Part shown: positions 45,501 to 53,272 of the stretch, in pieces
Position numbering within the stretch: the first letter of the stretch is position 1
Layout: every line of letters begins with the position of its first letter
From: JAVBLT01 sp031553315
Lineage (GTDB): Bacteria > Verrucomicrobiota > Kiritimatiellia > RFP12 > DVOR01
Direction of reading: 5' to 3'
DNA: 64,000 nucleotides
Assembly (NCBI GenBank): GCA_031553315.1
Contig: JAVBLT010000011.1
Coordinates: 1-64,000, forward strand
Notes under the pieces: model-generated
Seen by the model: the letters and a program-made list of their open reading frames with translations, nothing else
Database searches by the model: none
What the model was told of the DNA's origin: nothing
Translations under genes and position numbers: made by a program

Positions 45501-47241
45501 TGATGGAATCGGCGGTTAAAAAGCCGCTGATCAGGTTCAGGGAACCCAGGGCGTTGGCGCCGGCGAGGCGGGTGGCGGCGGCGGCGGTGGCGCCGGTTCC
45601 GGAGGCGTAAAGGTTCAAGGTATCGCCGGAAAGCGGAGCGGAGATGGTGTTGAGGGCGGTTCCCGGCAGCAGTGAAAAATCAATGCTGGAGAAGCCGGAA
45701 AGATTGAACGCTCCGGGGCCTGCGAGGGTCAACGATCCGCTGCCCATAGCCTTAAGCGAGCTCAGGGGCGCGTCGGCGGCAAGGGTCAAGGTGGAATCGG
45801 CGGCGGTGGTCACCAAACCAACCGCGGTTTCAGAGTTTTCAGGCCAGGAGAGATCGGTTTCGCCGCCTTTGCTCCACGGTGTTTCCCATGCTTCGCCACC
45901 GTTTGCGGTGCGGGTGTAAAACAGCGAGTCGGGCAAGTCAAAACCGACAATCTGAACGGCGGCAAGCGGTGCGCGTGCGCCGCCGCCGCCGCTTTGAAGC
46001 TGAATTTCAAGGGTGGCGTAGTGGTTGGTGGTCACGTGGATTTTCAGGTAGTTTTTGCCTTCGACGAACGCATCGCTCGTCCAGCACTCGGCGACCCAGT
46101 TGGCGCTGCCGACGACGGTGGCTGTGCCTTCACCGCGATAGGAGACGCCGTTGACGCTGATGGATTTGGTGTTGAATGTGCCGTGGTTTCCGCCGTTTTG
46201 GTCGGAGCCGATAATGAGGTAAACGTCGTAAGTGGAATAGGGTATGTTTCCGACCACCACGCGCGTGCCGGATCCGCCGTCGTCGGCATAGCCCTTCATG
46301 AGGGAGCCGGCGGGAGCGCCGCTGTAATACATGGTGCTGGTGTTGACGCTGGCCGAAACGGGCCGGGTGATTCCGCTGCTGGCCAGCAATTCCGATCGGG
46401 TCACCGTGATTCCGCCCGAACCATCCATCACGAGGTTGTTCCAAAAATTGCCTGCGACCTGCACGCCGGGCGCGCCCTGAGGCGTGCTTCCCGTGACGCT
46501 GTACTGGGGACCCGTTTTCCCGAAGTTGAGGTTGATGCTCTCGTGCGTGGAAACGCCTTGCTCGACAATCTGGAACGCGGCGACCGTGGTGCGCACGCCG
46601 GTGGCGTAGGTTCCCGTCACGGAAAGGTCGCCTCTCAGCCCGGTGACGACGATGCAGTTGCGGCCGTTTTGCAGCGTGAGCGCGCCGGCGGTTTCGCGGG
46701 TCGCGCTGTTGGCGCCCCAGCTGGCCGTGCCGGGAACGGTCACGCCGTTGACGACCGTGTAGGAAACGCCGTTGACGACCGGCGGAGCAAACACACCGCC
46801 GCCATCGGAGCCGTAATAAAGAATCAAGGTGTAGTTGCTGTAGGGCACGGTGGCGCTGAGCTTCACAGGCCCCCGCACGCCGTCATCCAAATAACGATAA
46901 AGGAGCTTTCCGGCAAGCGACGTCGTCGTACCGCCGGTATGCCACGTGCCGCCGTGCGAAGCCACGCTCAGGCCGAAACCGCTGACCTCGGCGCCGGCGG
47001 AGTCGACGATCGCGCCGTCGAACGCCGCGACGGTGAGGGCGTTATCGCTTCCGCCGATCGTCGCCGTGCGGTTCCAGCGGTCGGTGCGCACCTCATACCC
47101 CGCAAGGCCCACGGTTTGCTCATCGGAGGGCAAATCTGCGGTGCTGCCCAGTTTCACGCTGATTGAAGCGCCTTGCGCCAACGACGCGAAACAGATCGTG
47201 CCCACTATAAAAAAACTTCGTACAACGCTCATCGCATTCAT
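42580..47241 (-). CDS. Large secreted protein with autotransporter-associated beta-strand repeats
   Basis: 1553 residues; GGAG 8 nt before ATG 47241 and a signal peptide (SFFIVGTICFASLAQG). The N-terminal part has two tandem copies of a domain of about 200 residues, at residues 25-215 and 230-430, with the shared pattern ...PYSxYxxxLxxGSD...VNGVSY. Residues 450-1520 are a right-handed beta-helix-like array with PATR-type units (GTLTIATTNAAPGTLKLAAANTG...). No C-terminal beta-barrel, PEP-CTERM or T9SS domain is visible and it ends YVPLRIYLY, so the release or anchoring route is unknown. Probably an adhesin or surface-layer-like protein. It is downstream of its own promoter. Confidence 0.87.
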   Translation of the reverse strand: MNAMSVVRSFFIVGTICFASLAQGASISVKLGSTADLPSDEQTVGLAGYEVRTDRWNRTATIGGSDNALTVAAFDGAIVDSAGAEVSGFGLSVASHGGTWHTGGTTTSLAGKLLYRYLDDGVRGPVKLSATVPYSNYTLILYYGSDGGGVFAPPVVNGVSYTVVNGVTVPGTASWGANSATRETAGALTLQNGRNCIVVTGLRGDLSVTGTYATGVRTTVAAFQIVEQGVSTHESINLNFGKTGPQYSVTGSTPQGAPGVQVAGNFWNNLVMDGSGGITVTRSELLASSGITRPVSASVNTSTMYYSGAPAGSLMKGYADDGGSGTRVVVGNIPYSTYDVYLIIGSDQNGGNHGTFNTKSISVNGVSYRGEGTATVVGSANWVAECWTSDAFVEGKNYLKIHVTTNHYATLEIQLQSGGGGARAPLAAVQIVGFDLPDSLFYTRTANGGEAWETPWSKGGETDLSWPENSETAVGLVTTAADSTLTLAADAPLSSLKAMGSGSLTLAGPGAFNLSGFSSIDFSLLPGTALNTISAPLSGDTLNLYASGTGATAAAATRLAGANALGSLNLISGFLTADSITGAANLTLQNAGLATTAPEQTIGTPITLSGAATFQTFEDTALTLSGALSGAGAFTKKGTGTLIITGPGGTAGMLTSTEGLLVVDAPMTFANISAWPAVGSLQILKDTTFTDRYEYNVNPLPNYGVAEGATLTIKHLGMTGQNTIAFSTGSLALQRLITGDAGGAVSTFNQSGGAITVLTRNDSSTFGKGGAMMTGHWTATKCYYNLTGGTLSVPNGTLEIGGDFTPDVPNGRLPDDNLVNIDGGTLIARGISGDSAGTTESGVLRLASGTLILGNLGIDTHARLELLGGTIATRDANWSTGTRGAAAILSGAVTLDTADKTVTFSRALTGAGTLTIATTNAAPGTLKLAAANTGFTGAFAVETGSLALAHSTAAAAAAITLESGATLTNAVRGTAYAIGALTAKSGSKVVLTLGSGADNSESYTAAGAVGLDDGATLELVFTETTFAGTYTLIRGATGQAPVLGAIQVESRFPEELETTPNVSISVKDGNLVATVGGVAVAKSLAWNTGTGAWDTQTMNWTDLADASPAAFTPMDAVAFPTRGDEITVTLDEAFGVSGFVFDAASDYTLTGTGSLSGAVSLIKNGTGHTRLDLRTTLPGVAVNAGTLTVSKEIGAAEPTATPEYTGSLHVETGATLVFDTPGGVSQKINSPRSGGGTLVKEGTGTLQFPHKNAGGSFTGRLVVNNGTLHAGSAQGNNTPVFTQLAELVVNAPATLLSDNHEAISGQKITANGSLVEINRYTNTGSADLTLNAGARMYLTGSSYFGATVRSLNLGARLISKGTVENRIYWPSDTNLQTTNSGITLGANNAFVVEDPAGMLRVQVMIYNSAVLRKQGPGTMTLEIPYMNPAGINVEAGTLVLGAENTATANTAPSANGTLTVASGARLTLGVSADRNSVSAITVKTLNIADGAVITLAATPHAAASDSPVLCWTGDTEPPAAKIKTAIAGWYLEKDAAAKAYRLKTYVPLRIYLY

Positions 47242-47295
47242 TTTTTTCTCCTCAAATCAAACCAGTGACAACAAAAAGCCATTTCTATGGCGTTT

Positions 47296-47325
47296 AGAAT
47301 ATCGATTTCAGCAACTCAAAATCAA
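47296..47325 (-). promoter_or_regulatory. Putative promoter of the repeat-protein gene
   Basis: On the minus strand, TTGATT (47320-47325) and TATTCT (47296-47301) are spaced 18 bp apart, giving a leader of about 50 nt before ATG 47241. Confidence 0.45.
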
Positions 47326-47371
47326 GCTATTTTTCATTTCGGAAAAAAGATTTTATTTTCTCCGATTCTTC

Positions 47372-47402
47372 TTGTTCTAAGAAGCCTGTTCGTGTATATA
47401 AT
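47372..47402 (+). promoter_or_regulatory. Putative promoter of guaB
   Basis: TTGTTC (47372-47377) is followed by TATATAAT (47395-47402), which offers TATATA at a 17-bp or TATAAT at a 19-bp spacing. ATG 47435 lies about 33 nt downstream of the box with GGAGG in between. Confidence 0.55.
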
Positions 47403-47434
47403 ACGGGGAATGCAAATCATTGGAGGCCACGCAA

Positions 47435-48925
47435 ATGAAGAACGCTTATGTAAAAGCTTTCATGGATCATTTTCCCTTTGAAGGGTTGACGTATGACGAT
47501 GTGTCGCTCGTGACGCAATACGCCGATTTCCTCCCCGACGCCACCTCTCTCACCACCCGCCTGACCAGCCGCCAGACCATGAACCTGCCCTTCATGAGCG
47601 CGGCGATGGATACCGTGACCGAAGCCCCCATGGCCATCGCGATGGCGCTCATCGGCGGCATCGGCGTGATCCACAAAAACCTCACCGAGGAAGAACAGGC
47701 CGAGCAGGTCCGCCGCGTGAAGCATTACCTCAACGGCCTCATCATGAAACCCGTGTGCTTCCACGAAAACGACACCATCGACTACCTCCGCGAATACAAG
47801 CGCGACAACCGCCTCAAATTCGGCGGCTTCCCCATCCTCGATTCCCAGGAGAAGCTCGTGGGCATGCTCGCGGGCAGCGACCTGCGCTTCCTCAGCCGCG
47901 GCGCGCAAAAGCTCGCCGAAGTCATGACCCGCAACCTCGTGACCGCCCCGCCCGACACGAACCTCGAAGCGGCCTACAAAATCATGATCGACCACAAAAT
48001 CGGCAAGCTTCCCCTCGTCGACAAAGAAGGGCGCCTCGCCGGCCTCTACTCGTTTACCGACGTGCAGCAGCTCATCGAAGGCCGCACCCCCATGTATAAC
48101 CGCGACGCCAACTACCGCCTGCGCGTGGCGGCGGGCGTCAGCGGCGGCGACCACCGGCGCGTGGAGCAGCTCGCCGCGCAGAATGTCGACGTCGTGGTCA
48201 TCGACAGCGCCCACGGCCACTCCGCCGGCATCATCGACATGGTCAAATGGGTCGCCAGGCATTACCCCGACATCGACATCATCGCCGGCAACATCGCCAC
48301 CGGCGACGCCGCCCTGGCCTTGCGCGACGCAGGCGCACACGCCGTCAAAGTCGGCATCGGCCCCGGCTCCATCTGCACCACCCGCGTGGTGTGCGGCGTG
48401 GGCATTCCCCAGCTCACCGCCATCTACAACGCCTCCTCCGCCCTCCAGGGCTCCATCCCCGTGATCGGCGACGGCGGCATCAAACTCTCCGGCGACGTAC
48501 CCAAAGCCATCGTCGCCGGCGCCGATTGCGTGATGCTCGGCTCCGTGCTCGCAGGCACCGAAGAGAGCCCCGGCGAAAAAATCATCAACGGCGGCCGCCA
48601 ATACGTGATCTACCGCGGCATGGGCTCCCTCGCCGCCCTCAAAAACGGCAAAGGCTCCCGCGCCCGCTACTTTCAAGACGCCGAGGCCGAAGACGAGCTC
48701 GTTCCCCAAGGCATCGAAGGCATGGTCCCCTACTCCGGCCCCGTGCACAAAATCATGACCCAGTTTGCGGGCGGCCTCCGCTCCTCCCTCGGTTACTGCG
48801 GCTGCAAAACCATCGACGAGCTCCAGACCCGCGGCCAGTTTTACCGCGTGACCGCCGCCGGCATGCGCGAAGCCCACCCGCACGACATCACCATCACCAA
48901 AGAAGCGCCCAACTACCGCTCCTAA
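47435..48925 (+). CDS. guaB: IMP dehydrogenase
   Basis: 496 residues from ATG 47435 (GGAGG 47422-47426, 8 nt upstream); an in-frame TTG at 47420 overlaps that site and is rejected. The TIM barrel is interrupted by a CBS pair (about 95-210), and the catalytic loop GPGSICTTRVV holds the active-site Cys. FEGLTYDDVSLV, IDSAHGHS and IGDGGIKLSGD are canonical. It converts IMP to XMP in guanine nucleotide synthesis. The MGSL/ARYFQ flap region is complete. Confidence 0.96.
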   Translation: MKNAYVKAFMDHFPFEGLTYDDVSLVTQYADFLPDATSLTTRLTSRQTMNLPFMSAAMDTVTEAPMAIAMALIGGIGVIHKNLTEEEQAEQVRRVKHYLNGLIMKPVCFHENDTIDYLREYKRDNRLKFGGFPILDSQEKLVGMLAGSDLRFLSRGAQKLAEVMTRNLVTAPPDTNLEAAYKIMIDHKIGKLPLVDKEGRLAGLYSFTDVQQLIEGRTPMYNRDANYRLRVAAGVSGGDHRRVEQLAAQNVDVVVIDSAHGHSAGIIDMVKWVARHYPDIDIIAGNIATGDAALALRDAGAHAVKVGIGPGSICTTRVVCGVGIPQLTAIYNASSALQGSIPVIGDGGIKLSGDVPKAIVAGADCVMLGSVLAGTEESPGEKIINGGRQYVIYRGMGSLAALKNGKGSRARYFQDAEAEDELVPQGIEGMVPYSGPVHKIMTQFAGGLRSSLGYCGCKTIDELQTRGQFYRVTAAGMREAHPHDITITKEAPNYRS

Positions 48926-48942
48926 CCCGGAAAGGCCCTTCG

Positions 48943-49779
48943 ATGGTCACGCTCGAAACCGCCCCGCAGCCCCCGTTGCTTGAAGTCCGCAACCTCAACA
49001 CCTGGTTCCCGATCCGAAAGGGCATTTTCGCCCGAACCGTCGGCCATGTGAAAGCCGTCAACAACGTCTCCTTCACCCTCGCGGCGGGGGAGACGCTGGG
49101 CGTGGTGGGAGAATCGGGCTGCGGCAAATCCACGCTTGCGCGCACAATCCTCAAGCTGGTTGCTCCGGTTTCGGGCGAGATTCTCTTCGAGGGCCGCTCC
49201 ATCGGCAGGCAAACCTCCGCGCAGGCGCTGGCCTACCGGCGGGCGATGCAGGTCGTGTTTCAGGATCCGCACGCGACCCTCAACCCCCGCCACTCGATTC
49301 TCGACATCATCACCGAAGGCATGCTCGTGCACGGCCTCATCCGCCAGCCCGAAGCGCGCGATGCCGCCGCCCGCCTGTTGAGCGACGTGGGCCTGCCGCC
49401 CGACACGATGGATCGCTACCCCCACGCCTTCTCCGGCGGCCAGCGCCAGCGCATCTGCATTGCCCGCGCCCTTTCCCTTTCCCCCCGCCTGCTCATCTGC
49501 GACGAAGCCGTCAGCGCCCTCGACCTTTCCGTCCGCGCCCAAGTCCTCAACCTCCTCGCCGAGCTCAAAACCAAATACGCCCTCTCCTATCTCTTCATCA
49601 CGCACGACATCGGCGTCGTCGAACACATCGCCGACAACATCATCGTGATGTACAAAGGTGAAATCGTCGAGCGAGGCCCCGCCGAAAAGGTATTGGTCTC
49701 CCCCGAAAACGACTACACCAGGCACCTCATCTCAGCCGTGCCGCGCATTCCGCAGGCCGCGCTCGCCCCCGAAGCCTAA
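48943..49779 (+). CDS. Oligopeptide/dipeptide-type ABC transporter ATPase (OppF-like), orphan
   Basis: 278 residues from ATG 48943, with GGAAAGG upstream; the open frame extends upstream only through guaB in another frame. Walker A GESGCGKST, signature FSGGQRQRICIARAL, Walker B LLICDEAVSALD and the Opp-specific FQDPHATLNPRHSI and ITHDIGVVEHIAD place it in the OppF/DppF branch. The C-terminal oligo_HPY-like region (YTRHLISAVP) is short. No permease or binding-protein gene is adjacent, so partners must lie elsewhere. It is 8 nt before alr. Confidence 0.9.
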   Translation: MVTLETAPQPPLLEVRNLNTWFPIRKGIFARTVGHVKAVNNVSFTLAAGETLGVVGESGCGKSTLARTILKLVAPVSGEILFEGRSIGRQTSAQALAYRRAMQVVFQDPHATLNPRHSILDIITEGMLVHGLIRQPEARDAAARLLSDVGLPPDTMDRYPHAFSGGQRQRICIARALSLSPRLLICDEAVSALDLSVRAQVLNLLAELKTKYALSYLFITHDIGVVEHIADNIIVMYKGEIVERGPAEKVLVSPENDYTRHLISAVPRIPQAALAPEA

Positions 49780-49787
49780 GAGGTCCC

Positions 49788-50921
49788 GTGCAAACCGTCC
49801 CCCATCGCGTCTGCCTCAACATCGACCTCGCGGCGCTCGCCCGGAACCACACCCGCATCCGCCACGTGGTTTCGCCCTGCGCGCTCATGCCCGTGCTCAA
49901 GGCCAACGCCTACGGCCTGGGCGTGGAACCCATCGCGGCGGCGCTCGTCGCGGCGGGAGCCGGGCGCATCGGCGTGGCGGAGCCCTACGAAGCCCTCCAG
50001 CTCAGCCGCCTGGGCGTGCCGATTCAGATCCTCAGCTCCATCTTGCCGGATGAGGTCGAAGCGATGGTCGAAACCGGCGTGATTCTCCCGGTGACCGACT
50101 TCGAGACCGCCGCCCGCATCAGCCGGGCCGCCGTGCGGCAGAACCGCAGCGCCCCCGTCCACATCAAAGTCGACACCGGCATGGGCCGCGCCGGCATTCT
50201 CTGGAGCGAAGCCGTCGAAACGATCCGCCGAGCCGCCGCGCTCCCCGGCCTTCGCCTTGAAGGCATCTTCACCCACTTCCCCCTCGCCTACGAAACCGGT
50301 TCGCGCTTCACCTCCCTTCAAGTGAAACGCCTCAAAACCATCGTCGCCGAGCTCGCCGCCGGCGGCATCGCCTTCACCTACATCCACGCCGCCAACAGCG
50401 ACGCCGTGAACAACGCCCCCGAAACCCTCCGCGCCCCCTTCAACCTCGCCCGCAGCGGCATCAACCTCCACGGCTCGTTCGACGCCGCCGGCTCCCTCAT
50501 CGTCCCCCTCGAACCAGTGCTGACCATGACCACCCGCCTCGCCGCCGCGCGCACCCTCCCCGCCGGCATGTCCATCGGCTACGGCCACACCTACCGCCTC
50601 CACCGCGACCTGCGCGTGGGCACCGTCTCCGCCGGCTATGCCGACGGTCTCCCCCTTGCGCTCTCCAACCGCGGCCACGTGCTCATCCGCGGCGTGGCCT
50701 GTCCCATCCTCGGGCGCCTCTCAATGGACTACACCACCGTTTCACTCGCCGACGTGCCCGACGCCGCGCCCGGCGACACCGTGACCCTCCTCGGCAGCGA
50801 AGGCGAAAGCGCCATTCAGGTTCAGGACTGGGCCGCCATCAAAGGCACCCACGCCTACGACATCATCTGCGGCATCGGCAACCGCGTGCAGCGCCGCTAC
50901 ACAGGCGCCCCCACATCATGA
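49788..50921 (+). CDS. alr: Alanine racemase
   Basis: 377 residues with a GTG start (GAGG upstream at 49780-49783). PLP lysine Lys38 in PVLKANAYGLG, FTHFPLA, GYGHTYR and the C-terminal LGRLSMDYTTVSL are family signatures. It makes D-alanine for peptidoglycan. It is followed by an ATGA overlap with gluQ, forming an alr-gluQ-thiD unit. Confidence 0.94.
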   Translation: MQTVPHRVCLNIDLAALARNHTRIRHVVSPCALMPVLKANAYGLGVEPIAAALVAAGAGRIGVAEPYEALQLSRLGVPIQILSSILPDEVEAMVETGVILPVTDFETAARISRAAVRQNRSAPVHIKVDTGMGRAGILWSEAVETIRRAAALPGLRLEGIFTHFPLAYETGSRFTSLQVKRLKTIVAELAAGGIAFTYIHAANSDAVNNAPETLRAPFNLARSGINLHGSFDAAGSLIVPLEPVLTMTTRLAAARTLPAGMSIGYGHTYRLHRDLRVGTVSAGYADGLPLALSNRGHVLIRGVACPILGRLSMDYTTVSLADVPDAAPGDTVTLLGSEGESAIQVQDWAAIKGTHAYDIICGIGNRVQRRYTGAPTS

Positions 50922-51871
50922 CCGCCCGCGGCCGCCTCGCACCCAGCCCCACCGGCGCCCTTCACCTGGGCAACATCCGCACCTTCATGGCAGCCTGGCT
51001 CAGCATCCGCGCCCAAGGCGGCCGCGTCATCCTGCGCATTGAAGACCTCGACCACCCCCGCCACAAACTCGGCGCCGAAGCAGCCATGATCAGCGACCTG
51101 CGCTGGCTCGGCTTCGATTGGGATGAAGGCCCCTTCATTCAATCCACACGCAAATCCCTCTACCGCGCCGCCCTTCACGACCTCCTTCGCCTGCGCCGCG
51201 CCTACCCCTGCACCTGTTCCCGCCAAGACGTGGAGACCGCCCAATCCGCCCCCCACACCGCCGACATCCTCTTCTACCCCGGCCATTGCCGCGACCGCTT
51301 CCCCACCTGGGAAGCCGCCCGCGCCACCCTTCCCCCCGGCCGCCTCCCCGCCTGGCGCTTCCGCGTGAACCCCGGCGAAGAGACTCCCTTTATCGACGGT
51401 TTCACCGGCTTTTGCCCCCTCACCGCCGCCGAAACCTGCGGCGACTTCGCCTTCGCCCGCGACCCCCACGGCGCCGGCTACACCCTCGCCGTCGTCGTCG
51501 ACGACGCCGCCATGCGCATCACCGAAGTGGTCCGCGGCGACGATCTTCTACCCGCCACCCCCGCCCAGCGCCTCCTCTACCGCGCCCTCAACCTTCCCGA
51601 ACCTTCCTTTTACCACATCCCCCTCGTGGTCGGCGAAGACGGCCGCCGCCTCGCCAAGCGCCACGGCGATACCCGCATCGCCCTCTTCCGCGAAGCCGGC
51701 GTCGCCCCCGGGCGCATCATCGCCCGCCTCGCCCAAAGCTGCGGCTGGGCCACCCCCGCCCAAACCGACCTCCCCCTTTCCGCCCTCATCCCCCGCTTCA
51801 ACTGGGCCAGCATCCCCCCCACCCCCTGCGTTTGGAAACCCACCGATACCGAGGCCCTTCTCCATGCTTGA
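50918..51871 (+). CDS. gluQ: Glutamyl-queuosine tRNA(Asp) synthetase
   Basis: 317 residues. It is a truncated glutamyl-tRNA synthetase catalytic core with no anticodon-binding domain. RLAPSPTGALHLGN is the HIGH-like motif and RLAKRHGDT the KMSKS-like motif. CTCSRQD, a downstream Y-P-G-H-C and a CLTAAE-like segment fit the zinc site of GluQ. It would attach glutamate to queuosine in tRNA(Asp). It starts in the ATGA of alr and overlaps thiD by 8 nt. Confidence 0.93.
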   Translation: MTARGRLAPSPTGALHLGNIRTFMAAWLSIRAQGGRVILRIEDLDHPRHKLGAEAAMISDLRWLGFDWDEGPFIQSTRKSLYRAALHDLLRLRRAYPCTCSRQDVETAQSAPHTADILFYPGHCRDRFPTWEAARATLPPGRLPAWRFRVNPGEETPFIDGFTGFCPLTAAETCGDFAFARDPHGAGYTLAVVVDDAAMRITEVVRGDDLLPATPAQRLLYRALNLPEPSFYHIPLVVGEDGRRLAKRHGDTRIALFREAGVAPGRIIARLAQSCGWATPAQTDLPLSALIPRFNWASIPPTPCVWKPTDTEALLHA

Positions 51872-52691
51872 CACTCTCCCCCTTCACCCCTGCGCCCTCA
51901 CCATCGCCGGAAGCGACAGCGGCGGCAACGCCGGCATCCAGGCCGACCTGCGCGCCTTCCACGCCCTCGGCGTACACGGCTGCACCGCCATCGCCGCCCT
52001 CACCTCGCAAAATCCCTTTGGCGTGCGCTCCGTTCAATCGACCGAGCCGCCGATTCTCCGCGACCAGCTCGAAGCCATTTTTGAAGCCTACGCCGTGAGC
52101 GCCGCCAAAACAGGCATGCTGGCCGAAAGCGCACTGATTGAAACCGCCGCCGAAGTGTTGAGCCGTTACCCGGTCAGGCTCGTGGCCGACCCCGTCATGA
52201 TCGCCACCAGCGGCGCGCGCCTGCTCCGGGAAGACGCGGTCGACGCTCTGACCCGCCGGCTCCTTCCCCTCGCCACCCTCATCACCCCCAACCTCCCCGA
52301 AGCCGAAGTGCTCCTCGGCGCCCCCGTCGCCACCCTCGCAGAAATGGCCGCCGCCGCCCAAGATCTGGCCGACCGCTTTTCATGCGCGGTCTTGTTGAAA
52401 GGCGGCCACGCGCAGGGAACCCGCGCCCGCGATGTCTTTTTCGACGGTTCAAAAGTGATGACCCTCTCCACGCCCCCCGTTGAAGACCCCGTCTCCACCC
52501 ACGGCACCGGCTGCACCCTCAGCGCCGCCATCGCCGCGGCTTTGGCGCTCGGCCAAACCCTCACCGAAGCCGTGATTACCGGCAAAGCCTTCATCTACGA
52601 ATCCATCCGCACCGGCATTCGCATCGGCCCTGCCTGCGGCGTGCTGGGCACCCCCGCATCACTGCCCCGCGAAAACGTCATGCTCGATTAA
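51864..52691 (+). CDS. thiD: Hydroxymethylpyrimidine/phosphomethylpyrimidine kinase
   Basis: 275 residues. Ribokinase-like fold with ALTIAGSDSGGNAGIQADL, ITPNLPEAEVLLG, LLKGGHA and the anion-hole motif STHGTGCTLSAAIAAALA. It performs the HMP to HMP-PP steps of thiamine synthesis. No TPP riboswitch is possible immediately upstream because the gene overlaps gluQ. Its 3' end overlaps the convergent HNH gene by 4 nt. Confidence 0.95.
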   Translation: MLDTLPLHPCALTIAGSDSGGNAGIQADLRAFHALGVHGCTAIAALTSQNPFGVRSVQSTEPPILRDQLEAIFEAYAVSAAKTGMLAESALIETAAEVLSRYPVRLVADPVMIATSGARLLREDAVDALTRRLLPLATLITPNLPEAEVLLGAPVATLAEMAAAAQDLADRFSCAVLLKGGHAQGTRARDVFFDGSKVMTLSTPPVEDPVSTHGTGCTLSAAIAAALALGQTLTEAVITGKAFIYESIRTGIRIGPACGVLGTPASLPRENVMLD

Positions 52692-53272
52692 CGGAACCTT
52701 CTGTTTTTTGCATGAGAGATTGCAACCGGGTGCGGATAATAGTGCATTTCGGATGGCGGCAGGTCATATTTGAAAACCGCCTTAATCACATTCCTTCTGC
52801 TGTCTTTCAATGCAGGATGATTCAAATTAAAGAGCTCGATTGTACGACTTGCCCGCCGTTTATCGGCATCTGAAAGTGATTCAACCGGAACAACCTCTCC
52901 GTTGAAAACAAACTTCAAAAAATCCTCGGGGTCATCAAGGGTCGGATCAAGAATAATCGCATAATCATCTGTTTCAATTATTTTATCTTTGTGTTTTCCG
53001 CATGTATTTTCCACGCAACAGGAAAGAAAAAGATTACTCCATTGGAAAACAAACGCGGGAAAAAGCGCTTGCTTGCGAAAATGTTCAATATGGCTATCTT
53101 GATTATTTGCCGAAATTTGACAACCACAATAAGCACACCATCCGGTTTGCATTTTATGCAACGCATTCCTAATGGGTTCGCGGTGTTCACCCGAGAGCTC
53201 TGACCAGTGCTGAAAAGTATGTCGGCACTCAACCAGAGCTTGAGGTTCGCCCGGGCGGTTCAACTTATGCAT
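52688..53272 (-). CDS. HNH endonuclease of a Septu-like defence pair (PtuB-like)
   Basis: 194 residues from ATG 53272. CAYCGCQI (C46, C49), SHIEHFRKQ (H61, H64), FQWSNLFLSC and CGKHKDK form the HNH/zinc pattern of the TIGR02646-type HNH family seen in PtuB and in retron Ec78-type systems. In Septu, PtuB cleaves DNA when released or activated by the PtuA ATPase. It overlaps the ATPase gene by 8 nt. The coding sequence is lower in GC than thiD next to it, consistent with acquisition. It has no homology by eye to restriction enzymes with methyltransferase partners. Confidence 0.85.
   Translation of the reverse strand: MHKLNRPGEPQALVECRHTFQHWSELSGEHREPIRNALHKMQTGWCAYCGCQISANNQDSHIEHFRKQALFPAFVFQWSNLFLSCCVENTCGKHKDKIIETDDYAIILDPTLDDPEDFLKFVFNGEVVPVESLSDADKRRASRTIELFNLNHPALKDSRRNVIKAVFKYDLPPSEMHYYPHPVAISHAKNRRFR

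Noticed and set aside
48247..48942. Extended N-terminus of the OppF-like ATPase (510 residues)
   Set aside because: The extension is Arg-rich, out of frame with guaB but fully inside it. ATG 48943 has a Shine-Dalgarno and fits family length.
51830..51880. TPP riboswitch before thiD
   Set aside because: thiD overlaps the gluQ 3' end, leaving no leader to hold one.
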